Below, piece by piece: positions 35,881 to 44,877 of a stretch of 64,000 nt of DNA. Under the pieces are notes generated by a model. It did not search any database. It was not told the DNA's origin and saw only the letters and a program-made list of their open reading frames with translations. The stretch is from NCBI RefSeq assembly GCF_021602025.1, contig NZ_BQHW01000027.1:20714-84713 (forward strand), in the 5' to 3' direction. Within the stretch, counting starts at the first letter, position 1; every line of letters begins with the position of its first letter. Source of the DNA: Pseudomonas ceruminis (GTDB lineage Bacteria; Pseudomonadota; Gammaproteobacteria; Pseudomonadales; Pseudomonadaceae). The position numbers and the translations under genes are program-made.

Positions 35881-35910
35881 AAAACGAAAACGCCCCGGCG
35901 GGCCGAGGCG
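35881..35910 (-). terminator. intra-operon terminator or attenuator between pqqA and pqqB
   Basis: On the leftward transcript CGCCTCGG..CCGGGGCG forms a GC-rich stem at 35891-35910, followed by TTTTCGTTTT. This is a good Rho-independent terminator placed 18 bases after the pqqA stop and 37 bases before pqqB. It would let most transcripts end after pqqA, giving the peptide substrate in excess over the enzymes. Confidence 0.8.
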
Positions 35911-35928
35911 TGTAACCGCAAGCCGGGC

Positions 35929-36000
35929 TTAGCGGTTAGCGAAGTACATGGTGACTTCGAAGCCGATACGCAGATCAGTGTATGCAGGTTTGGTCCACAT
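35929..36000 (-). CDS. pqqA: PQQ precursor peptide PqqA
   Basis: A 23-residue peptide starting [10 protein letters not shown] and ending MYFANR. It is the ribosomal precursor of pyrroloquinoline quinone: Glu15 and Tyr19 of the E-V-T-M-Y core are crosslinked by PqqE and excised. The length and the core motif are exactly those of the family. It is too short for normal gene finding. GGAG-like sequence (GGAGTCATCCC) precedes the start. A 172-base region upstream, with AT-rich sequence, separates it from pqqF and should hold its own promoter. Confidence 0.97.
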
Positions 36001-36171
36001 GGGATGACTCCTTCGGGATGGGTTTTGGGTGGCTCAGCTACTACTTGGGTACCGCCATGCGCAGGAGGTTCCCAGAACTGGGATTGCGCTATCTTACAAG
36101 AAAAATTTGTACTGAAAGGTTAATTATCGGAAAAGTGCCATTACCGTTCGCGTAACAATCGCTGAGTTGGC

Positions 36172-38460
36172 TCAGCGCCATGTAGAGTCTGGCGCGGCAG
36201 CGTTAGCTAGACACAGCCAAGTGGAACCTGTATCGAGCACGTTGCTCAGCAGGTGGTCCAGATCCGTCTGCCGCGTGTTCAGGATAGCCCTGCGCAGCGC
36301 ATCCAGCCTGCCGGGTTGTGTAGCCAGGTGTGTCTGCCACGCCCATTCGGCGACATCGGCGTTGGCCATCGCGGGCTCGTCGAATTGCCGTGCCAGGGCT
36401 TGGCGGGCGGCCGGGTCAAGGGTGACACCTTGTTGCAGCAGCGTGAGCAGGTGGCCCAGGACCTGCGCCTGGCGGGTGTGGGGCGATTGCACGCCGAACA
36501 GCAGGCCGCTGACGCCCTCGACCTGACGAAAGGCGCTGAAGACCGCGTAGCCCAGTTGCAGCTCCACCCGCAACCGCTGGTAAACCGGCCCTTGCAGCAG
36601 GTGCGCCAGCAGGCGGCCACAGGCTTCGCTGGCCGCAGGTAATGGGCAGAACAGCAGCAGGGCGTGTTCACTGCCTGGCACGTCGACGTGCTGCCAGCGG
36701 TGGTTGGGCCAGGTAGGGAGGGGGCCAGGTCGCGAGCCCTGCCCAGGGCATTGCTGCAACACCGTACCCAGGATACCCAGCGCGGCATCGTCCAAGCCCG
36801 CGGCAAGGCCGTGCCAGTGTGCGTGCTGCCACAGGCTGTCGAGTTGCGGCTGTGCCAGCGTGCGTTCAGATTCAGCGACGGCCCGGGCGCCCAGCACCGC
36901 ATCGGGCAGTTGCTTGAGCAAGGCCCTGATGGGGATCAGGGCCGGGGGCGTGGCCGCGCTGGGTTGCCAACTACTGGCTGGAGGCTTGAGCATCAATGCC
37001 AAGGCCTGTTCCACAGCCCGAAGCACTGCTGCCGGTTGCCCGGCACAGCGCAGTTGCCAGTACTCACCAGCGGCACTGAACTGCAGCTGGACCGACGCGC
37101 GCTCGCAGCGTTCCTGCAGGGGGGCGAGCGCTCGCTCGAGCACACTCTGCAAGCGCTGGCGCACAGGCAAAGGTACATGCCAGCGCAGGTAAAGCGCGGC
37201 GTATTGACGAGCGCTTGGCAACGGGTCGCTGACCCTGAGCGCGGGCGGTAGAGGCTGCCCCCCGGTGTTGGGCAAACCTGCCAGCAGCAAGGGGTCGGGC
37301 GGGGGCACTTGCCACTGCCCATATGCCTGGCCCGGCAGGCCCTCGGTCAGTGTGCGCAGGGCCTGCAAACCTTGCGCCTGCAATTTGCCGAACGGCTGGC
37401 CTGTGCTGTCCCGGCGGGCCAGCTCAAGCGCGCTGGCGCTGCGTTCGCGGCTGAGCTGCAGCAGGCCGAATTCGCTATTCAACTGCTGAAGGTCGGTGTG
37501 GCGGATGAAATTGAACCAACCCTGCAGCAGGGCGTGGGCTTCATCCGGGCAGGCGTCGGCGGTGAGCTTCAGGTCGATGTGCCACAGCAGCTGCCCAGCA
37601 AAGGCGTACAGCGTTTCAGCCTTGAAGCTTTGCAGCCAGCCCCGCTGGCGAAGCGCTGCCAGCCAGGTATCCGGACGGCTGTCGTCCAGGCAACTGATCA
37701 GCAGCGCCAAGGCCTGCTCGGCAGCTGGCGGGAGATCCTCGTGAGTGAAAACCAGGTCTGTGGTTGTGCTCGACAGTGGCGGTGCAAGCGCTTGCGGCAC
37801 ACGCTGACCCGGCGCGAACAGCTCGGCATATTGCCTGCCCAGCTGTTCCAGCTCATCCAACGGTTGCGGGCCGCACAGGCTCAGAGTGATCTGGCCGCCT
37901 TGGTAGAAGCGCTGGTGGAAGCCTGCAAGCGCTTGCTGAAAGGCCGGATCCTGCAAGGCCAGGGTGTAGCGGTTACCGGCATGAAAAGCGCCCAGCGGGT
38001 GGCCCGGTGACACTGACTGCAGCAAGGCGAACTGCTGCTGTGCCTGTGGATTGCGCGACCAAGCAATGAATTCGGCGTGGATCACTTCGCGTTCACGGCG
38101 TTGGCGATCGATACCCAGGTCCGGTTCGGCCAGCATCTGGCACAGGCGCTCAAGGCCCCCGGCCAAGGCACTGGGCGGCACCTCGAAGAAGAAGTCGGTA
38201 GTGCGCTCGCGGGTGCTGGCATTGACTTGGCCTCCGAGCGTCTGGACGTAGCGCATCAGGCCGTCGTCCAGCGCAAAGCGAGGTGTGCCGAGGAAGAACA
38301 GGTGTTCGAGGAAATGGGCCAGGCCCGGCCATTGGCCTGGCGCGTCATGGCTGCCAGCGTGTACCCGCAGGGCGGCAGCCGAGCGCTTCAGGCGCGGGGC
38401 GTGGCGCAGGGTCAGCTGCAGGCCGTTGGCGAGGGTAAGGTGGCGGGTGGCGTCAGGCAT
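36172..38460 (-). CDS. pqqF: PqqF, M16 zinc metallopeptidase
   Basis: A 762-residue insulinase-family peptidase that cuts the crosslinked Glu-Tyr unit out of PqqA. The zinc motif HxxEH is in HFLEHLFFLG, with the distal Glu in REVIHAEF. The C-terminal half is divergent, as usual for PqqF. I chose the ATG at 38460 (MPDATRHLTLANGLQ), with GGAG ahead; a longer frame lacks such a site. It is the first pqq gene in transcription order, 92 bases after davA on the same strand, and ends 172 bases before pqqA. Confidence 0.95.
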   Translation of the reverse strand: MPDATRHLTLANGLQLTLRHAPRLKRSAAALRVHAGSHDAPGQWPGLAHFLEHLFFLGTPRFALDDGLMRYVQTLGGQVNASTRERTTDFFFEVPPSALAGGLERLCQMLAEPDLGIDRQRREREVIHAEFIAWSRNPQAQQQFALLQSVSPGHPLGAFHAGNRYTLALQDPAFQQALAGFHQRFYQGGQITLSLCGPQPLDELEQLGRQYAELFAPGQRVPQALAPPLSSTTTDLVFTHEDLPPAAEQALALLISCLDDSRPDTWLAALRQRGWLQSFKAETLYAFAGQLLWHIDLKLTADACPDEAHALLQGWFNFIRHTDLQQLNSEFGLLQLSRERSASALELARRDSTGQPFGKLQAQGLQALRTLTEGLPGQAYGQWQVPPPDPLLLAGLPNTGGQPLPPALRVSDPLPSARQYAALYLRWHVPLPVRQRLQSVLERALAPLQERCERASVQLQFSAAGEYWQLRCAGQPAAVLRAVEQALALMLKPPASSWQPSAATPPALIPIRALLKQLPDAVLGARAVAESERTLAQPQLDSLWQHAHWHGLAAGLDDAALGILGTVLQQCPGQGSRPGPLPTWPNHRWQHVDVPGSEHALLLFCPLPAASEACGRLLAHLLQGPVYQRLRVELQLGYAVFSAFRQVEGVSGLLFGVQSPHTRQAQVLGHLLTLLQQGVTLDPAARQALARQFDEPAMANADVAEWAWQTHLATQPGRLDALRRAILNTRQTDLDHLLSNVLDTGSTWLCLANAAAPDSTWR

Positions 38461-38552
38461 GGGGGCTCCGGTAGCTGCGGTCCATGCTAACTCATTTATC
38501 GGCAGGCCCGGCCCAATGGCTGGTTTGCCATCGGCCGCCACGGCGATCCCTT

Positions 38553-39347
38553 TCAGCCCTTGCGCAGGTGCAACTCCTGGCGCAGATCGGCCAGGTAGGG
38601 AAACGCGATGCGGCCCTGTACCACACGCTCATGCTCCAGCTCGGCCAGCAGCTGGCATTCGTCCCGGCCGGCCATGGCCAGCAGGCTGCCATCCGGGCCA
38701 ATGATGCTGCTCTGCCCGCAATACTGGATCTGTGCTTCCGAGCCGCAGTAATTGGCATACACCAGGTAGCACTGGTTCTCCTGTGCCCGCGCCCTCACGG
38801 TCACCTGGCAGGTAAAGTCGTACGGCGTCATGTTCGCCGTCGGCACCAGGATCAGTTCGGCACCGCCCAGCGCCAGGCGCCGGGCATTCTCCGGGAACTC
38901 GATGTCGTAGCAGATCAGCAGGCCGATTTTCCAACCGTCCAGATCTACCACCGGAAAGTGGTCGGCGCCTGCGCTGAACATTGAGCGGTCCAGCTCCCCG
39001 AACAGGTGGGTCTTGCGGTAGTTGCTCAAGCTACGGCCGTGCGCATCGATCAACTGCACACTGTTGTAGATCGCCCCATCATCGCCGCGCTCGGGGTAGC
39101 CATAGACGATAGCGATGCGGTGCGCCTGGGCGATCTCCACCACCGCCAGCGCCGCTGGGCCATCGTCGGCTTCGGCCAGGCGCTCGACCTGGGCCAGGCC
39201 AATGTTGTACCCGGTCAGGAACATCTCGGGGCAGACCAGCAACTGTGCGCCGCGTTCGGCTGCCAGCTGCGCCTGGTGACGCAGGCGTTGCAGGTTGCCG
39301 GGCACGTCCAGTGGCTTGGGCGCGCCCTGGTACAGAGCGATGCGCAT
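38553..39347 (-). CDS. davA: 5-aminopentanamidase (nitrilase superfamily)
   Basis: A 264-residue carbon-nitrogen hydrolase that converts 5-aminopentanamide to 5-aminovalerate in the lysine degradation route of P. putida. The catalytic triad is complete: Glu41 (CPEMF), Lys112 (YRKTHLFGELD) and Cys146 (LLICYDIEFPE). A GGAGG ribosome-binding site precedes the ATG. It is 14 bases downstream of davB, the enzyme that makes its substrate, so the name is secure by context. Confidence 0.95.
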   Translation of the reverse strand: MRIALYQGAPKPLDVPGNLQRLRHQAQLAAERGAQLLVCPEMFLTGYNIGLAQVERLAEADDGPAALAVVEIAQAHRIAIVYGYPERGDDGAIYNSVQLIDAHGRSLSNYRKTHLFGELDRSMFSAGADHFPVVDLDGWKIGLLICYDIEFPENARRLALGGAELILVPTANMTPYDFTCQVTVRARAQENQCYLVYANYCGSEAQIQYCGQSSIIGPDGSLLAMAGRDECQLLAELEHERVVQGRIAFPYLADLRQELHLRKG

Positions 39348-39361
39348 GGCGCCTCCTTGGG

Positions 39362-41044
39362 TCAGTCAGCCAGGGCGATCGGGCCGATTTCGTCGAACAC
39401 ATCGCCCGGGCCGGGGTTGTCCGGGTGGGTGTGACCACCGAAGTGGTTCATGATACCCCACACCGCATTCAACGACGTTTGCACCGCCCCTTCCACCCAC
39501 GCCGGGGTCCACGATACGTCATCACCGGCGATGAATATGCCGCGCTGCTCGGCAGGCATATCCTGTTGCATGAAGTGCGCGTACATGCGCTGGTTGTAGC
39601 GGTAATGGCCCGGCAGAGCGCCTTTGAAGGCACCGAGGAAGTGCGGGTCGGCCTCCCAGGAAATGGTGATCGGGTCGCCGATGATATGCCCGGCAATATC
39701 GGTCTTCGGGTAGATTTTCTTCAGCGCGTCCAGGGCCAACTGCACGCGCTTTTCCACCGGGTGCGGGAGCATCTTCAGAGCGTCGCTCATCCAGGCGTAC
39801 GACAGGCAGATCACCCCCGGTTTGTCGTCGCCGTTGTCGAACAAGTAGGTACCGCGGGTGAGGCGATCGGTGAGGGTCATGCTCATCAGGTCGCGCCCGG
39901 TTTGCGGGTCCTTGTCCTTCCAGAATGGTCGGTCGACCATGACGAACGTCTTCGACGACTGCATGTAGCGGGTGCGGTCCAGGGCCATCCACATCTTTTG
40001 CGAGAACAATGATTCCTCGCAGTCGATCTGGGTGGTCAAAAGCCAGGTCTGGCAGGTGGCGAGCACGGCGCTGTAGTGCCGGGTGTCGCCCCAGGTGTCG
40101 GTGACGGCCAGGCGACCATCGCTGCCGCGGGCGATGCGCTTGACCCCGGTACGCGGCGCGCCGCCATGCAGCGCGCTGAGGCTGGTGCCCTCCGGCCAGT
40201 GCACGCAGCGCTGCGGTACATGGCGCCAGATGCCCTGTGGTACTTGCTCCACACCGCCAACCACCAGGTGCTGGTGGTCGTCGCAGTTGGTCATTACCAC
40301 CCGGAAGATTTCCAGCATCGAGTTAGGGAAGTCCGAGTCCCAGCCGCCGGTACCAAAGCCGACCTGGCCAAACACTTCGCGGTGCTGAAAGCTCAGTTTG
40401 GCGAACGAGCGCGAGGTGGCGACGAAGTCGTAGAAGGTGCGGTCATCCCATAGCGGGACCAGTTTGTTCCACAGCGTTTTCAGGCGCGTCACATCACGGT
40501 CGCGGATGGCTTGCTGGATGTCGGCGAACTGGGCACCGCTTTCCAGCGCGTCGGCCCAGGCGTCGGCCACTTCATGGAAAAGCTTGGGCAGGTCGCTGGG
40601 TTTTTCGGCGTAGTAGGTCTGGCCTTCCAGGTCGATCACCGTGCTACCCGAGGCTGGCGTCAGTGGGTTGGGGAAGGGTCTGGTCTCCAGGCCCAGCTTG
40701 TCCACGTAGTGGTAAAAGGCAGTCGACGATACCGGGAAGCGCATGCCGCCCAGCTCGGCGATGATCCCGTCAGTGCCGTTGAAGGTTTGCGAGCGCAGTC
40801 GGCCGCCCAGCTTTGACGCCTCGTAAACGACCGGCTTCAAGCCGAGCTTCATCAACTCATAAGCCGCTACCAGGCCCGCAATGCCGGCGCCAACGATCGC
40901 CACTTCCTCGCCATGGCGCTCAGCCGGGATGCTGCCCAGGCCTGCGGGGTGTTCCAGCCAGTCGTCGAAGGCGAAGGGAAAGTCAGGGCCAAAGATGGTG
41001 ATGGGCTTTTTGCCGTCGGCGGGGTGGCGGTTTTTCTTGTTCAT
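39362..41044 (-). CDS. davB: L-lysine 2-monooxygenase
   Basis: A 560-residue FAD flavoprotein of the amine-oxidase superfamily that decarboxylates and oxygenates L-lysine to 5-aminopentanamide. The dinucleotide-binding motif is VAIVGAGIAGLVAAYEL (Gly52, Gly54, Gly57), followed by VVYEASKLGGRLRS. The C-terminal FAD motif is in GIFIAGDDVSWTPAWVEGAVQTS in parts. The N-terminal 40 residues precede the FAD fold as in the characterised enzyme. It forms an operon with davA; the Lrp-type regulator lies 168 bases upstream. Confidence 0.95.
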   Translation of the reverse strand: MNKKNRHPADGKKPITIFGPDFPFAFDDWLEHPAGLGSIPAERHGEEVAIVGAGIAGLVAAYELMKLGLKPVVYEASKLGGRLRSQTFNGTDGIIAELGGMRFPVSSTAFYHYVDKLGLETRPFPNPLTPASGSTVIDLEGQTYYAEKPSDLPKLFHEVADAWADALESGAQFADIQQAIRDRDVTRLKTLWNKLVPLWDDRTFYDFVATSRSFAKLSFQHREVFGQVGFGTGGWDSDFPNSMLEIFRVVMTNCDDHQHLVVGGVEQVPQGIWRHVPQRCVHWPEGTSLSALHGGAPRTGVKRIARGSDGRLAVTDTWGDTRHYSAVLATCQTWLLTTQIDCEESLFSQKMWMALDRTRYMQSSKTFVMVDRPFWKDKDPQTGRDLMSMTLTDRLTRGTYLFDNGDDKPGVICLSYAWMSDALKMLPHPVEKRVQLALDALKKIYPKTDIAGHIIGDPITISWEADPHFLGAFKGALPGHYRYNQRMYAHFMQQDMPAEQRGIFIAGDDVSWTPAWVEGAVQTSLNAVWGIMNHFGGHTHPDNPGPGDVFDEIGPIALAD

Positions 41045-41212
41045 GAAGTGACCTTGCCAGGAAGGCTGCGCGGGGAGCGGAGCCTGAGTATAGGAGATGC
41101 CTGGGGGTCATTTTAGGGCGTGGCGTTTTCGTTATTAAGGCGCAGAATGTTGTCTGAATGTCGTTTGTTTCGTCGAAATGATAGATAAAAGCTGGTTTAT
41201 GACGAAGGCTGG

Positions 41213-41674
41213 TCAGGTCGGTTGCCCGCGGTCCACCTTGCTGCTGAGAATGATCGACGTGGTGGTCTTCTCCACCCCGTCGACACTGCCGATCTGGTCG
41301 AGCAACTGGTCCAGTTGCTCCGGCGAATCCGTGCTCAGCCAGGCCACATAATCGAACTCACCGCTCACTGCGCACAGTTGTTGCACCTGCCCCATGGCAC
41401 TCAGGCGCCGCACCACCTCCTTGCCCGAGCGCGGCTGCACCTTGATCCCCACGTAGGCCTGCAGCCCACCGCCCATCACCTGCTGGCCCAGGCGCACACC
41501 ATAGCCAGAGATGACCTTGTTCTTCTCCAGCCGCTCCAGGCGCGAGTTGACGGTGGTGCGGGCGATGCCCAGCTGACGGGCGAGGGTGGCGACGCTTTCG
41601 CGTGCGTTGATCTGCAGCAGGGCGATCAGTTGGCGATCGATTTCATCCAGCGTAATGAAGCGGGAATCCGACAT
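41213..41674 (-). CDS. Lrp/AsnC family regulator, probable control of davBA
   Basis: A 153-residue regulator. The helix-turn-helix spans residues about 10-60 (LDEIDRQLIALLQ, SVATLARQLGIARTTVNSRLERLE), and the RAM/ACT-like effector domain follows (YVGIKVQPRSGKEVVRRLSAM, SGEFDYVAWLS). This is the usual length for the family. It is on the same strand as davB and directly upstream, and Lrp-type proteins commonly respond to amino acids, so lysine or a breakdown product is a fair guess. The regulatory target is inferred. Confidence 0.92.
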   Translation of the reverse strand: MSDSRFITLDEIDRQLIALLQINARESVATLARQLGIARTTVNSRLERLEKNKVISGYGVRLGQQVMGGGLQAYVGIKVQPRSGKEVVRRLSAMGQVQQLCAVSGEFDYVAWLSTDSPEQLDQLLDQIGSVDGVEKTTTSIILSSKVDRGQPT

Positions 41675-41802
41675 GGCGAGTCTCTACGGTTGGCCTGCTA
41701 GCCTAGCCAGCGAGTGCCAGCCAGGGCAAGGCTCGAAGTGTACTGCTCCCTAGTCATTGAGCCGTTCGGGCTTTTCTTGGGCGGGATGGGCTGACTGGCA
41801 GC

Positions 41803-41832
41803 GAAAAAATCCCCGCAAGCGGGGATTTTTCG
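41803..41832. terminator. bidirectional Rho-independent terminator
   Basis: ATCCCCGC-AA-GCGGGGAT at 41809-41826, with A-run on one side and T-run on the other. It ends the leftward PQQ dehydrogenase transcript 18 bases after its stop and isolates it from the Lrp gene. Confidence 0.92.
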
Positions 41833-41850
41833 TACTGCACCAATCGGCCG

Positions 41851-44286
41851 TTACGGCTTGATGCTGTCAGGCAACGCATAGGCAATGATGTAGTCGCCCA
41901 CATCGGGCGAGTGGCTCATGCCGCCAGCGGAGATCACCACATACTGCTTGCCGGTCGTGGGGGACTTGTAGATCAGCGGTGCGGCTACAGCACCGACGGG
42001 CAAGCGGGCCTTCCAGACTTCCTTGCCGGTTGCCGAATCGAGCGCACGCAGGTAGTAGTCCTGGGTGCCGGCGAAGAACACCAGGCCGGATGCCGTTGAG
42101 GTAGGGCCGCCGAGGGTAGGCATACCCAGGGGGATCTGCATGTGTGTCTTGATCCCCAGCGGGCCAGTATCCTGCACCGTGCCCAGTGGCACCTGCCACA
42201 CCAGTTTCTGGGTGTTGAGGTCAATCGCGCTCATGCTGCCGAACGGTGGCGTGTTGCATGGCACGCCCAGCGGGGACTGGAGGATGTCGATCTTCACACC
42301 GCCATAGATGCCTGCGACCTGCGGGCGAATAGTGCCCATGAAGCCAGGCACCTCATCGGTCGAGACTTTGTATTTGCGGGTGTTTTCCTTGGTCACCAGC
42401 GACATGCGCAGCGGCATGCGCATGTCGTTGACGAACATCATGCCGGTGTTTTCATCGATGGAAATACCCCCCCAGTTCATGCCGCCCAGCAGCCCAGGCC
42501 ATTCGATGTACGGTTTTTCAGTGGGTGGTGTGAACGGGCCGACGTACACCGAGTCCTTGAACATGATCCGGCAGTAGAGCTGGTCGAACGTGGACACCCC
42601 CCACATCGACTGCTCGGTCAACGGGTCCGCGCCAATGACCGGCATGCCAGCGGAGTACGGCTGGGTCGGGGACAGGTGTTCGCCTTCTGCAGCCGGTGTA
42701 GTGGGAACAGGGCGCTCCTGAACTTCAGTGACAGGCTGGCCGGTGCGGCGGTCCAGCACGAAGATATGGCCGGTCTTGGTGGTCTGGATCAGGACCGGGA
42801 TCTTGGTGCCCTGTGCATTCTTCATCTCGTAGAGCACAGGTTGCGACGGCAGGTCGTAGTCCCAGACATCATGGTGCACCGTCTGGAAAACCCACTTGGC
42901 CTTACCCGTGGATGCATCGACCGCGACAATCGCTGTGCCGAACTTTTCTTTCACCGAGTTACGGTCGCCACCCCAGTAGTCAGGTGGGCCATTGCCGGTG
43001 GGCAGGTAGACCAGGTTCAGTTCTTTGTCGTAGGTGGGAATGGTCCACACGTTCGGTGTTTCAAGCGCGAACTGGTGGTCAGCCGCCGCTGTGTCGGCGC
43101 CCTCAGGCGCACCCACATCCCAGGCCCATACCAAAGCACCGGTCAGCACATCGAATGCACGCACGGCACCGGAAGGCTCGCCGGCCACGATGTCACGCAC
43201 CCAGCCACCCACCACGGTGAGGTGGCCCATGACTACAGGGAGAGAAGTGGGGTGGTAGCGCTTGCTGTGCTCTGTCGGCCCCATGCCTTTCTTGAGGTCA
43301 ACGTAACCCTGCTCGCCGAAGTTGGGGCAAAGGGTGCCGGTGTGTGCATCCAGCGCGAACAGCCGGGCATCGACCGACGACACCAGGATGCGCTGACGGC
43401 ATTGCTGCTCGCTGGCATGAGAGGCTTTGACCTCGGCGCTCAGGCTGTCGTCCCGGTCGATGTCGTAATAGCCCACGCCACGGCAAGTCACGTGCTCTGC
43501 GCTTTTGGCGTGAGGGTCGAACTTCCAGAGGGGCTTGCCGGTATCGCCATCAAGCGCGGTGATCAGGTTTTCCGGTGTGCACGAGTACAGGACGTTGCCG
43601 ATCTGCAATGGCGTGTTCTCGTCGACCCCAGCCCCTGGGCCGCTGGTTCTGCGGCCAGTCCGGTAGGTCCAGGCAACTTGAAGGTCCTTGACGTTTTCCG
43701 GGGTGATTTGCGTGTAGGGGGCGAAGCGGGTCCCCGAGGCATTGCGCCCGAAGAACTCCCAATTTTCCGGGGCGCTTGAGGCTGCGTTTGGGGCTGGCAG
43801 GCTACCTGCTGCAATGGGCGTCGAGATCCCACCATGGGGGAAGAAGGCGGCGATGAACGTGGCGATCAATGCCAGGAACACGACCAGCCCTGAGCGATTG
43901 GCGGCTCGGCGTGTGCTTGCAGAAGTATCGGGCAGTGCAGCGCCCACCCACAGGCTCAGGGTCAGAAGAATCGCCGGAACGACCAAACGAGGAAGTAGTT
44001 GCCAGTAGCTGAACTGCCCCACTTCGTAGAATGCCCAGGCGCACGTGGCAAGGAATATAAGGGTGGAAAATACAATACTGATACCCTTGCGCAAGAATAC
44101 CAGTACAGCCAGCACGGCGTAGGCAAGCCCCGCAAGCAAGTAGTAACTTGACCCGCCCAGTGCCAGAAGTTTGGAGCCACCGTAAATCAATGCCACCGCT
44201 ACACCTAGTGCAAGTAGCGAGAACAGCAGTCGCGCAGCATTACTTAACGAGTGCTTCTCAGCGTTGGAACAATTGTCATCCGTCAT
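41851..44286 (-). CDS. membrane-bound PQQ-dependent dehydrogenase, glucose/quinate/shikimate family
   Basis: An 811-residue quinoprotein. Five hydrophobic helices lie within residues about 18-160, anchoring it in the inner membrane; the remainder is a periplasmic eight-bladed propeller with repeated tryptophan-docking motifs (GKPLWKFDPHAK, GALVWAWDVGAPEG, GKAKWVFQTVHHD, KEVWKARLPVGAV). Conserved segments match Gcd (HVTCRGVGYYD, DIWGGNR-like DYWGGDRNSV, HHDVWDYDLPSQP, CRIMFKD). It should oxidise a sugar or cyclic polyol and pass electrons to ubiquinone. The transmembrane part differs from the P. putida Gcd I remember, so glucose is not certain; quinate/shikimate is possible. The ribosome-binding site is poor. 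It stands alone, upstream of a 500-base spacer and tRNA-Ile2. Confidence 0.9.
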   Translation of the reverse strand: MTDDNCSNAEKHSLSNAARLLFSLLALGVAVALIYGGSKLLALGGSSYYLLAGLAYAVLAVLVFLRKGISIVFSTLIFLATCAWAFYEVGQFSYWQLLPRLVVPAILLTLSLWVGAALPDTSASTRRAANRSGLVVFLALIATFIAAFFPHGGISTPIAAGSLPAPNAASSAPENWEFFGRNASGTRFAPYTQITPENVKDLQVAWTYRTGRRTSGPGAGVDENTPLQIGNVLYSCTPENLITALDGDTGKPLWKFDPHAKSAEHVTCRGVGYYDIDRDDSLSAEVKASHASEQQCRQRILVSSVDARLFALDAHTGTLCPNFGEQGYVDLKKGMGPTEHSKRYHPTSLPVVMGHLTVVGGWVRDIVAGEPSGAVRAFDVLTGALVWAWDVGAPEGADTAAADHQFALETPNVWTIPTYDKELNLVYLPTGNGPPDYWGGDRNSVKEKFGTAIVAVDASTGKAKWVFQTVHHDVWDYDLPSQPVLYEMKNAQGTKIPVLIQTTKTGHIFVLDRRTGQPVTEVQERPVPTTPAAEGEHLSPTQPYSAGMPVIGADPLTEQSMWGVSTFDQLYCRIMFKDSVYVGPFTPPTEKPYIEWPGLLGGMNWGGISIDENTGMMFVNDMRMPLRMSLVTKENTRKYKVSTDEVPGFMGTIRPQVAGIYGGVKIDILQSPLGVPCNTPPFGSMSAIDLNTQKLVWQVPLGTVQDTGPLGIKTHMQIPLGMPTLGGPTSTASGLVFFAGTQDYYLRALDSATGKEVWKARLPVGAVAAPLIYKSPTTGKQYVVISAGGMSHSPDVGDYIIAYALPDSIKP

Positions 44287-44750
44287 AGTTGTGTAAGCTC
44301 TGTTGGTGAGTACATGGCTGTTCCCTCAGGGTGCGAGAAACCGGGCCTGGGCGCGGGCCGTTGTCGGTTATTGCGGGTAGTGCGTACAGGAGCTGGGCGC
44401 ACGCTTTTGCCAACGGCAAAGTTCGCCAAAGGCGTCAGCGTGATAGATGGCATGCCATTAATCCTGGCTGCAGGTCAGTACGGTGTTGTTCCATGAAGGG
44501 GTTAAAACACCGTTTAACGAAGTGTCCGATTCCCAACGCTGGGTTGAGAAAACGGGTGGTGTTTTTAGTTTAAAACGCTGTACGGAGGGGATAAATCAAG
44601 CAGCCTGGAAAAGAGTATTATTGAATTGGTAACAATTTGTATGGCCTAGCGCTGGCTGCCACACCCGGCCGTGGCACCAGGCTGCTTCGGCACAAAGGCG
44701 ATGCGATGGGGGAAGGCTTAGCATCGCAAAGCGCTGGGGGAGGTGCAGGA
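44287..44750. other. non-coding spacer between the PQQ dehydrogenase and tRNA-Ile2
   Basis: About 460 bases, visibly richer in A and T than the neighbourhood in its middle part (around 44480-44640). Short open frames exist, but none has a convincing ribosome-binding site or recognisable product. It should hold the promoter of the dehydrogenase gene. No inverted repeat or recombination site was recognised. Confidence 0.5.
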
Positions 44751-44777
44751 ACGAAAAAGCCGCGCATTTGCGCGGCT
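44751..44777 (-). terminator. terminator of tRNA-Ile2
   Basis: On the leftward strand AGCCGCGC-AAAT-GCGCGGCT is followed by TTTTTCGT. It starts seven bases after the tRNA CCA end. Confidence 0.93.
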
Positions 44778-44784
44778 TCGTATT

Positions 44785-44861
44785 TGGTGGGCCCACACGG
44801 ACTCGAACCGTGGACCAAAGGATTATGAGTCCTCTGCTCTAACCAACTGAGCTATAGGCCC
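44785..44861 (-). tRNA. tRNA-Ile2 (CAU anticodon, lysidine type)
   Basis: A 77-base tRNA with encoded CCA. The acceptor stem GGGCCTA pairs with TGGGCCC; D-loop AGCTCAGTTGGTTAGAGC, anticodon loop CTCATAA and T-arm GGTTCGAGTCC are all present. A CAU anticodon could mean Met, but the anticodon-loop context CTCATAA and the overall sequence resemble tRNA-Ile2, whose C34 is changed to lysidine by TilS to read AUA. A strong terminator follows. The large sensor gene ends 16 bases upstream on the same strand. Confidence 0.93.
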
Positions 44862-44877
44862 TCAGTAAGTGCCCGGA

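Noticed and set aside
44251-44573. Two short plus-strand open frames in the spacer before tRNA-Ile2
   Set aside because: No convincing ribosome-binding site, no recognised product, and they overlap each other and the promoter region of the dehydrogenase.
44785-44861. tRNA-Met reading of the CAU anticodon
   Set aside because: The anticodon-loop sequence and the rest of the molecule look like tRNA-Ile2; elongator and initiator tRNA-Met have different stems.
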